From assembly GCA_963745915.1 (NCBI GenBank), contig CAVUZA010000002.1, forward strand, positions 1-64,000: a stretch of 64,000 bases of DNA, given 5' to 3'. The notes below the pieces were generated by a model that was not told the origin of the DNA, ran no database searches, and worked only from the letters and a program-made list of their open reading frames with translations. Below are positions 57,145 to 64,000 of this stretch, piece by piece. Source of the DNA: VRUE01 sp963745915 (GTDB lineage: Bacteria > Actinomycetota > Thermoleophilia > Solirubrobacterales > 70-9). A program made the translations under genes and the position numbers. Position 1 is the stretch's first letter; the number at the start of each line of letters is the position of its first letter.

Positions 57145-60100
57145 CGCCCCCACCCCCCACCTGGGCGTCGATCAGCTCGAGCAGCTCCTCGTCGCTGGCG
57201 CTGCGCAGGCGCTCCGGATCGGAATCGTCTCCGGCACCGGTCCCACCCTCGAGGTCGGCCGCCAGGGCCCGCAGACGGACCGCGATCCGGGTCCGCTCGC
57301 CACCCGGCCCGCTCGTCGCCAGGGCGCGAACCAACTGCTCCAGCGCGATACCGGCCTCCTCGTCGCCTCCCCCGCCATCCAGCTCCGCCAGCAGCCACTC
57401 CGCCACCGCCGCCGGAGTCGGGTAGTCGAAGACCGCCGTCGCCGCCAGGCGCAGGCCGGTGGTCGCCGCCAGGCGGTTGCGCAGCTCGACCGCCGCGAGC
57501 GAGTCGAAGCCGAGGTCCTTGAAGGGGCGCTCGGGGTCGACCTGAGCGGCGGAGTCGTGGCCGAGCACGGCGGCGACCTCGGCGCGGACCAGGTCGAGCA
57601 CGATCGGCAGCCGCTCGCCCTCGGGCGCCCGCGCGAGGCGCCGGGAGAGGACAGCGGCGTCGGCGCCGTCCCGCCGCCGCGGATGCCGCACCAAGCCGCT
57701 GAGCAGGGGGGGCAGCAGGCCGGCGCCGGCCTGCGCACGCAGCGCCGCGCGGTCCAGGCCGACGGCCAGCACTTGGGCGCGACCCCCGGCCAGGGCGCGG
57801 TCGAACAGCTCCATCCCGCGCTCGTCGCCGAGCGCCACGATCCCCGAGCGGGCGAGGCGGGCACGGTCGGCCTCTGAGAGCTCGGCGGTCATCGCGCTCT
57901 CGCGCTGCCAAAGCCCCCAGGCGATCGAGGTGGCCGGCAGCCCTTCTCCGCGGCGCGCCTCGCAGAGCGCGTCGAGGTAGGCGTTGGCGGCGGCGTAGGC
58001 GCCCTGGCCGGGGCTGCCGATCGCCCCGGCGGCCGAGGAGAAGCAGACGAAGTGGGAGAGGTCGGCCTCGCGGGTCAGCTCGTGCAGGTGGGCGGCGGCC
58101 GTGGCCTTGGGGGCGAAGGCGCGGCGCAGGTGCTCGGGCTCGATCGCCTCCAGGGTGGCGTCGCCGAGGGCGCCGGCGGCGTGGAAGACGGCGCCCAGGG
58201 GGTGCTCGGCCGGGATCGAGTCCAAGAGCTCTTGCAGCTGGGCGCGGTCGGCGACGTCGCAGGCGGCGATCCGCACCTCGGCGCCGTGCTCTTGCAGGCG
58301 GGCGGCCAGCTCCCCTGCGCCGGGGGCCTCCATCCCCGAGCGGCTCGCCAGCAGCAGGTGGCGGGCGCCGTGGGCGCGGGTCAGGTGCTCGGCCACCAGC
58401 GAGCCGAGGCCGCCGGTGGCGCCGGTGATCAGGACCGTGCGCTCGGGGTCGAGGGGGCGGGCGGCGGCCTCCGCCACTGCCTTTGCCTCCCCCGCCCGCG
58501 CCACCAGCGCCTCGCCACCGCGCAGGGCGAACTGCGGCTCGGTGGAGGAGAGGCAGGCATCGAGGGCGACCCCCGATGCCTCGCTGGCGTCGGCGTCGAT
58601 CAGCACGATGCGGCCGGGGTGCTCGGCCTGGGCGGAGCGCACCAGGCCCCAGGCCGCGGCCAGGGCGGGGTCGGGGGACTCGCCGGGGCGGGCGGCAACC
58701 GCGCCGCGGGTGAGAATCGCCAAGCGCTGATCGGGCTCGGCGCCGGCCAGCCACTCGCGCACCAGCTCCAGCGCCTCGGCGGTCGCCGCCGCGGGGTCTC
58801 CGTCAAGGGCGGTGAGCTCACGCAGCTCGGCCCCGGGCGCCTCCTCGGCCTCGCCCGGCGGCACCCACTCGATCTCCAGCAGGCCCTCGCCCGGGCGGCG
58901 GGCGGCGCCGAGCTGGGCGGGGTCCACGGGGCGGGTGGCGAGCGAGCCGAGGCGGGCGATGGGGACACCCTGGGAATCGAAGAGCGAGAGCGAGCCCGCG
59001 CCGTCCAGGACGACCCGGGCCTCGGTCGCCCCCACTCCCCAGATCGCCAGATCCTCCCAGGCGAAGGGCAGCGCCAGCTCGATCTGCTCGCCGGCCAGCG
59101 CCCCGGCGTGCAGGGCCGCGTCGAAGAGCGCCGGGTGCAGCAAATAGGAGCCGGCCTCGGTGCCCTGGGCGGCGGGAAGGGAGACCTCGGCGCAGATCTC
59201 CTCGCCCACCCGCCAGGCGGCGCGCAGGCCCCGGAAGGCGGGGCCGTAGTCGAAGCCGGCATCGGCGAGGCGCTCGTAGAGATCGGAGACCTCGAGCGGC
59301 TCGGCGCCCTCGGGGGGCCACTGGGTCAGGGGCTCGGGGGCGGGCAGGGGCTCGGGGGCGAGGGCGCCGGCGGCGTTTTGGACCCACTCGGCCTCGGGCT
59401 CTGCGGCGGGGCGGGAGTGGATCTCGATCCGGCGGGTGCCCTGCTCCTCTGGGGCCGCGGCGGTGAGCTGGACCGCGACCCTGCCCGTCTCGGGGACCAC
59501 CAGCGGCGCGGTCAGGGTGAGCTCTGCCAGGGCCCCGGCGCCGAGGCGCTGGGCGGCGGCGAGGGCGATCTCGACCAGGGCGGTGCCCGGCGCGATCACG
59601 GTGGCGGCGACGGCGTGGTCTGCCAGCCAGGGCTGGGCGGCGAGCGAGAGCGAGCCGGTCATCGTCAACTCCCCCCCGGGCCCCTCGATCGCCGCCCCCA
59701 CCAGCGGGTGGCCGGTGGCCTGCTGGCCCAGGGCGGCGGGGTCTGATCCCGACGAAGGGGCGAGCCAGTAGCGGCTCCTTTGGAAGGGGTAGGTGGGCAG
59801 CGGAGCCCGCTTGGCGCCGCTGCCCTCGAAGGCCCGCTGCCAATCGACCTGGACACCAGCGCAGTGGGCGGTGGCGAGGGCGAGGGCGAGGGTGTGGGCC
59901 TCCTCTTTGCCCTCGCGCAGGGCGGGCGCCAGGGCTACCTCCTCGCCCAGGGTGGCGGCGGCCATCGGGCAAAGGGCCGGGGAGGGGCCGAGCTCCAGGT
60001 AGGCGGCGGCGCCCTGGGAGGCGAGGGCGGTGAGCGAGTCGGCGAAGCGCACCGGGGCGCGGGCGTGGTGGGCCCAGTAGGAGGGCTCGGCGGCGCGCTG

Positions 60101-63100
60101 GAGGCTGAGCGGCTGGGCGTCGAGGTTGGAGATCACCGTGGTGTGGGGCTCTGACCAAGACAGCGAGGCGGCGACCTGGGAGAGCTGGTCGAGGATCGGC
60201 TCGACCAGCGGCGAGTGGAAGGCGTGGGAGACCTCGAGGCGCTTGGTCTTGTGGCCGCGGGAGGCGAAGTCCTGCGCCAGCTCGATCGCCGCCTGCTCTT
60301 GGCCTGAGACCACGACCGCGGCGGGGCCGTTGAGGGCGGCCAGGGAGAGCTCTTGCTCTTTGCCCGCCAGGGCCTCGGCGGCCTCGGCCTCGGTGGCGGC
60401 GATCGCGAACATCGCCCCGCCGGCGGGCAGCTCTGACATCAGCGCCCCGCGGGCGCAGACGAGCTTGGCGGCGTCGGGGAGGGAGAGCATCCCGGCCAGG
60501 TGGGCGGCGGCGACCTCGCCGACTGAGTGCCCGCAGAGCAGGTCGGGCTCCAGGCCGATCTCCCCCAGCTGGGCGTGCAGGGCGACCCCGGTCGCAAACA
60601 GGGCCGGCTGGGCGTAGGCGGTGTCGGCCAGGGGCTCGGGGTCGGTGGCGAAGAGGACGTCGGCGAGGGGGCGCTCGAGGTGGGGGTCCAGAGCGCCAAA
60701 GGCCTCCTCCAGGGCCGCGCGGAAGGCGGGGTGGGACTCATATAGCTCCCTGCCCGCGCCGGGGCGCTGGGCGCCCTGGCCGGAGAGCAGGTAGGCGAGG
60801 CGGGCGCCGGGGGCGGCCCTGCCGCCCGCCGCGCTCGGCGCCGCCTCGCCCTGCCCGAGGGCGTCCAGTCCCCCGAGCAGCTCCTCCCGCTGCGTGGCCA
60901 CCACGGCCGCCCGATGCTCGAAGGCGGTGCGGGCCCTGGCGAGGGAGAAGGCTGTGTCAGCGAGGCTCTGGTCGGGGCGGGAGCGCAGCTGGGCGGCGAG
61001 GTTGGATGCCTGCTCGGCGAGGGCGGCCTCGTCTTTGGCGGAGAGGACGAAGGGCAGGGGGCGCTCGGGCTCGGCGGGGGCCTCGCTGGGCTCGGGCTCG
61101 GGGCCGGCCTCCAAGATCAGGTGGGCGTTGGTGCCCGAGATGCCGAAGGAGGAGACGCCGGCGCGGCGCGGGCGCTCGGTCTCTTGCTCCCAGGGGCGCT
61201 GTTCGCTCAAGAGCTCGATCTCCCCCGCCTCCCACTCGACCTTGGCAGAGGGTGCATCGACGTGGAGGGTCTTGGGCATGGTGGCGTTTTGCATCGCCAG
61301 CACCGCCTTGATCACCCCTCCCACCCCGGCCGCTGCCTGGGCGTGGCCGATGTTCGACTTCAGCGAGCCGAGGTAGAGGGGCCTCTCGCGGTCTTGGCCG
61401 TAGGTGGCGAGCAGGGCGCCGGCCTCGATCGGGTCCCCCAGGGCGGTGCCGGTGCCGTGGGCCTCGACCAGGTCGACCTCAGAGGGGGCGAGGCCGGCGT
61501 TGGCCAGGGCCTGGCGGATGACGCGCTCCTGGGCGGGGCCGTTGGGGGCGGTGAGGCCGTTGGAGGCGCCGTCCTGGTTGACCGCCGAGCCGCGGATCGT
61601 GGCGAGGACGGGGTGGCCGTTGCGCTCGGCGTCGGAGAGGCGCTCCAAGACGAGCACGCCGGCGCCCTCGGCGAAGCCGGTGCCGTCGGCGGCCTCGGCG
61701 AAGGCGCGGCAGCGCCCGTCGGCGGAGAGCGCCCGCTGGCGGCTCATCTCGACGAAGATCTCCGGCACGCCGAAGACAGCCGCCCCGCCCGCCAGCGCCA
61801 GCTCGCACTCCCCCGCCCGCAGCGCCCCCGCCGCCAGGTGCATCGCCACCAGCGAGGAGGAGCAGGCGGTGTCGACGGTGATCGCCGGCCCCTCGAGGCC
61901 GAGCGCGTAGGAGATGCGGCCGGAGGCGACGCTGGCGATCCCCCCCGTCAGCCGGTAGCCGCCCACCCCCAGCTCCAGCGCCGAGGAGCCCGACGCGCGA
62001 GGTGCCGCGCTCACCCCCGCGAACACCCCCACCGGCTCGCCGCGCAGCCCCACGGGGTCGACCCCGGCGCCCTCCAGCGCCTCCCACGATGCTTCCAGCA
62101 GCAGCCGCTGCTGGGGGTCCATCGCCAGCGCCTCGCGCGGGGCGATGCCGAAGAAGCCGGCGTCGAAGCCGGCGGCGTCGGCGAGGAAGCCGCCCTCGCG
62201 CGCGTAGGAGGTGCCGGGGTGGTCGGGGTCGGGGTCATAGAGGCGCTCGAGGTCCCAGCCGCGGTCGGCGGGGAAGGGCGAGATCGCGTCGCGGCCCTCG
62301 GCGATCAGCTGCCAGAGGCCGGCCGGCGAGTCGACCCCGCCGGGGAAGCGGCAGGCCATGCCGAGGATCGCGATCGGCTCCGCGGAGGAGCGGGCGCGAG
62401 CCACGGTGGGGGCACTGGCCGGGGCCGCGGTGGCCAGGGCGAGCAGGCGGGTGGCGAGCTGACCGGCGCTGGGGTAGTCGAAGACCGTGGTGGCAGGCAG
62501 GGCCAGCCCGGTGGCGGCCTGCAGGCGGTTGCGCAGCTCCACCGCCGCCAGCGAGTCGAAGCCGAGGTCCTTGAAGGGCCGCCCGGGGTCGATCTGGGCG
62601 GCGGAGTCGTGGCCGAGCACGGCGGCGACCTCGGCGCGCAGCAGGTCGAGCACGATCCCCTCCCTGTCCTCCTCGGGCGCGGTTGCCAGGCGCTGGGCGA
62701 GAGAGCCCCGCGACCCGGCGCGCCGGGGAGCCCGCACCAGGCCGCCGAGCAGGGCGGGCAGGGTGCCGGCCTCGGCGCGGGAGCGCAGGACGGCGCGGTC
62801 GAGCTCGAGGGCCAGCGGCTGGGTGGCGCCACTCGCCAGGGCGCGGTCGAGCAGTTCCATCCCGCGCTCGTCGCCGAGCGCCACGATCCCCGAGCGGGCG
62901 AGGCGGGCACGGTCGGCCTCTGAGAGCTCGGCGGTCATCGCGCTCTCGCGCTGCCAAAGCCCCCAGGCGATCGAGGTGGCCGGCAGCCCTTCTCCGCGGC
63001 GCGCCTCGCAGAGCGCGTCGAGGTAGGCGTTGGCGGCGGCGTAGGCGCCCTGGCCGGGGCTGCCGATCGCCCCGGCGGCCGAGGAGAAGCAGACGAAGTG

Positions 63101-64000
63101 GGAGAGGTCGGCCTCGCGGGTCAGCTCGTGCAGGTGGGCGGCGGCCGTGGCCTTGGGGGCGAAGGCGCGGCGCAGGTGCTCGGGCTCGATCGCCTCCAGG
63201 GTGGCGTCGCCGAGGGCGCCGGCGGCGTGGAAGACGGCGCCCAGGGGGTGCTCGGCCGGGATCGAGTCCAAGAGCTCTTGCAGCTGGTCGTGGTCGGCGA
63301 CGTCGCAGGCGGCGATCCGCACCTCGGCGCCGTGCTCTTGCAGGCGGGCGGCCAGCTCCCCTGCGCCGGGGGCCTCCATCCCCGAGCGGCTCGCCAGCAG
63401 CAGGTGGCGGGCGCCGTGGGCGCGGGTCAGGTGCTCGGCCACCAGCGAGCCGAGGCCGCCGGTGGCGCCGGTGATCAGGACCGTGCGCTCGGGGTCGAGG
63501 GGACGGGGGACCTCGAAGAGGACCTTGCCCACGTTGCGGCCCTCGCGCAGATGGCGGAAGGCGTCGGGGGCGCGGCGCAGGTCCCAGGTGGAAAACGGCG
63601 AGTGCGCCAGCTCTCCGCGCTCGAAGAGCTCCAGCACCTCGGCCAGCATCGCGGCGACCCGCTCGGGGCCGGCCTCGGTCAGGTCGAAGGCCCGGTAGGC
63701 GACGCCGGGGTGCTCGGCGGCCACCTGCTCGGCCTCCCGTATGTCGGCCTTGCCCATCTCCAGGAAGCGCCCGCCGCGGGGCAGCAGGCCCAGCGAGGCC
63801 TCGACGAACTCGCCGGCGAGCGAGTTGAGCACGACGTCGACCCCCTCGCCGCCGGTGGCCTCGAGGAAGCGCTCGGCAAAGCCGGTGTCGCGCGAGGAGG
63901 CGATGCGCTCCTCGGCGACGCCCAGCTCGCGCAGGACGCCGTGCTTGGCGGGGCTGGCGGTGGCGAAGACCTCCGCACCCAGGTGGTGGGCGAGGCCGAT
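57137..64000 (-). CDS. Type I PKS, (ER)-KR-ACP plus KS-AT-DH-KR-ACP (PKS E, 5' end beyond window)
   Basis: 2287 residues visible; the frame is open to the window edge. It begins inside an enoylreductase domain (GLAHHLGAEVFATASPAKHG; GVDVVLNSLAGEFVEASLGL; GRFLEMGKADIR), then KR1 (TGATGGLGSLVAEH, GSPGQGAYAAANAY) and ACP1 (near 483). The second module is KS (from about 540, Cys near 712), AT with GHSVGEVAAAH and HAFHSPLVEPIL (malonyl), DH LADHAVAATVIAPG, KR2 and ACP2 (near 2167). The first module is thus fully reducing, the second gives an alkene. The two KR domains are almost identical in DNA. The loading module and start lie to the right of the window. Confidence 0.94.
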   Translation of the reverse strand: MGLAHHLGAEVFATASPAKHGVLRELGVAEERIASSRDTGFAERFLEATGGEGVDVVLNSLAGEFVEASLGLLPRGGRFLEMGKADIREAEQVAAEHPGVAYRAFDLTEAGPERVAAMLAEVLELFERGELAHSPFSTWDLRRAPDAFRHLREGRNVGKVLFEVPRPLDPERTVLITGATGGLGSLVAEHLTRAHGARHLLLASRSGMEAPGAGELAARLQEHGAEVRIAACDVADHDQLQELLDSIPAEHPLGAVFHAAGALGDATLEAIEPEHLRRAFAPKATAAAHLHELTREADLSHFVCFSSAAGAIGSPGQGAYAAANAYLDALCEARRGEGLPATSIAWGLWQRESAMTAELSEADRARLARSGIVALGDERGMELLDRALASGATQPLALELDRAVLRSRAEAGTLPALLGGLVRAPRRAGSRGSLAQRLATAPEEDREGIVLDLLRAEVAAVLGHDSAAQIDPGRPFKDLGFDSLAAVELRNRLQAATGLALPATTVFDYPSAGQLATRLLALATAAPASAPTVARARSSAEPIAILGMACRFPGGVDSPAGLWQLIAEGRDAISPFPADRGWDLERLYDPDPDHPGTSYAREGGFLADAAGFDAGFFGIAPREALAMDPQQRLLLEASWEALEGAGVDPVGLRGEPVGVFAGVSAAPRASGSSALELGVGGYRLTGGIASVASGRISYALGLEGPAITVDTACSSSLVAMHLAAGALRAGECELALAGGAAVFGVPEIFVEMSRQRALSADGRCRAFAEAADGTGFAEGAGVLVLERLSDAERNGHPVLATIRGSAVNQDGASNGLTAPNGPAQERVIRQALANAGLAPSEVDLVEAHGTGTALGDPIEAGALLATYGQDRERPLYLGSLKSNIGHAQAAAGVGGVIKAVLAMQNATMPKTLHVDAPSAKVEWEAGEIELLSEQRPWEQETERPRRAGVSSFGISGTNAHLILEAGPEPEPSEAPAEPERPLPFVLSAKDEAALAEQASNLAAQLRSRPDQSLADTAFSLARARTAFEHRAAVVATQREELLGGLDALGQGEAAPSAAGGRAAPGARLAYLLSGQGAQRPGAGRELYESHPAFRAALEEAFGALDPHLERPLADVLFATDPEPLADTAYAQPALFATGVALHAQLGEIGLEPDLLCGHSVGEVAAAHLAGMLSLPDAAKLVCARGALMSELPAGGAMFAIAATEAEAAEALAGKEQELSLAALNGPAAVVVSGQEQAAIELAQDFASRGHKTKRLEVSHAFHSPLVEPILDQLSQVAASLSWSEPHTTVISNLDAQPLSLQRAAEPSYWAHHARAPVRFADSLTALASQGAAAYLELGPSPALCPMAAATLGEEVALAPALREGKEEAHTLALALATAHCAGVQVDWQRAFEGSGAKRAPLPTYPFQRSRYWLAPSSGSDPAALGQQATGHPLVGAAIEGPGGELTMTGSLSLAAQPWLADHAVAATVIAPGTALVEIALAAAQRLGAGALAELTLTAPLVVPETGRVAVQLTAAAPEEQGTRRIEIHSRPAAEPEAEWVQNAAGALAPEPLPAPEPLTQWPPEGAEPLEVSDLYERLADAGFDYGPAFRGLRAAWRVGEEICAEVSLPAAQGTEAGSYLLHPALFDAALHAGALAGEQIELALPFAWEDLAIWGVGATEARVVLDGAGSLSLFDSQGVPIARLGSLATRPVDPAQLGAARRPGEGLLEIEWVPPGEAEEAPGAELRELTALDGDPAAATAEALELVREWLAGAEPDQRLAILTRGAVAARPGESPDPALAAAWGLVRSAQAEHPGRIVLIDADASEASGVALDACLSSTEPQFALRGGEALVARAGEAKAVAEAAARPLDPERTVLITGATGGLGSLVAEHLTRAHGARHLLLASRSGMEAPGAGELAARLQEHGAEVRIAACDVADRAQLQELLDSIPAEHPLGAVFHAAGALGDATLEAIEPEHLRRAFAPKATAAAHLHELTREADLSHFVCFSSAAGAIGSPGQGAYAAANAYLDALCEARRGEGLPATSIAWGLWQRESAMTAELSEADRARLARSGIVALGDERGMELFDRALAGGRAQVLAVGLDRAALRAQAGAGLLPPLLSGLVRHPRRRDGADAAVLSRRLARAPEGERLPIVLDLVRAEVAAVLGHDSAAQVDPERPFKDLGFDSLAAVELRNRLAATTGLRLAATAVFDYPTPAAVAEWLLAELDGGGGDEEAGIALEQLVRALATSGPGGERTRIAVRLRALAADLEGGTGAGDDSDPERLRSASDEELLELIDAQVGGGGDG
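57812..58461 (-). repeat. KR block shared between the two modules of PKS E (copy in module 2)
   Basis: About 650 bp of KR-coding DNA match 62858-63507 (offset 5046) with only a couple of base differences (GGGCGCGG versus GGTCGTGG near 58228). The flanking sequence diverges immediately. Confidence 0.85.
59155..61915 (-). repeat. KS-AT-DH block shared with PKS B and D (copy in PKS E module 2)
   Basis: Offset 5326 from the PKS D copy. Differences are clustered, for example around 59800-59860 (AT-DH linker) and 61730-61790 (KS), suggesting patchwork conversion. Ends are approximate. Confidence 0.75.
62858..63507 (-). repeat. KR block shared between the two modules of PKS E (copy in module 1)
   Basis: Partner of 57812-58461. 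Encodes the whole KR catalytic domain from the Gly-rich loop (TGATGGLGSLVAEH) past the catalytic Tyr to ARLARSGIVALGDERGMEL. Confidence 0.85.

Noticed and set aside
37790..61915. Repeats as a possible CRISPR or tandem array
   Set aside because: The repeats are kilobase-long coding blocks of PKS modules, with no short repeat-spacer pattern anywhere in the window.

Overview
The window is 64 kb of very GC-rich DNA with tightly packed, overlapping genes, many GTG starts and Ala/Arg/Glu-rich proteins. This fits a high-GC actinobacterium. The envelope genes mreBCD-mrdA-rodA running into rng-rplU-rpmA, plus tig-clpP-clpX, ctaG and a GH15 glucoamylase/trehalase, make a deep-branching lineage such as Thermoleophilia (Solirubrobacterales) my best guess, but that placement is inference.

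Layout. (1) 1-8662, minus strand: mreB, mreC, mreD, mrdA (PBP2), rodA, rng (RNase E/G), rplU and rpmA (cut by the window edge), i.e. a cell-elongation operon followed by the L21/L27 genes. A 475-bp gap between mreD and mrdA is filled by two copies of a palindromic element. (2) 8719-11462, plus strand: a clear promoter, then a hybrid PAS histidine kinase and an HD-GYP response regulator. (3) 11451-17147, minus: maf, ndk, a zinc-ribbon membrane protein, a 42-residue membrane peptide, folC and valS. (4) 17158-23133: clpX, clpP, tig, a 44-residue peptide and a membrane-fused spermidine-synthase-like protein. A GNAT gene and a truncated M23 peptidase lie between clpX and clpP. (5) 23133-27871: ctaG, a divergent GH15 gene, two small HTH proteins, a STAS protein and a secreted RTX-like repeat protein. 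(6) 27879-64000, minus, running off the right edge: one translationally coupled operon of five modular type I PKS genes, a methyltransferase, two tandem crotonyl-CoA carboxylase/reductase genes and an alpha/beta hydrolase.

The PKS genes read E (57137->64000), D, C, B, A. Visible modules are [ER-KR-ACP end of a module], KS-AT-DH-KR-ACP (E2), the same in D, C1, C2 and B, then KS-AT-ACP-TE in A. Four acyltransferases have the malonyl HAFH signature. Two (C1 and A) have GHSQG with atypical SATH and APSH signatures. With two ccr genes in the same operon, this suggests a polyene-like chain with two alkyl branches from ethylmalonyl-type extenders, released by the terminal thioesterase. B, D and E2 share blocks of nearly identical DNA, so the assembly line has grown or been homogenised by recent duplication or gene conversion.

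The most unusual signal is a set of long palindromic elements. Two 49-bp copies sit in frame inside folC and valS and differ by paired changes that keep the stem. Two copies with a shared core but unrelated self-complementary arms separate mreD from mrdA. Other long hairpins sit directly against the stop codons of ndk, the GNAT gene and ctaG; the last also provides the start codon of the next gene. Six genes (rng, rodA, maf, the RTX-like gene, PKS B and PKS C) carry one-base frameshifts. At least the housekeeping ones are more likely sequencing errors than true mutations; coordinates below span the restored genes.
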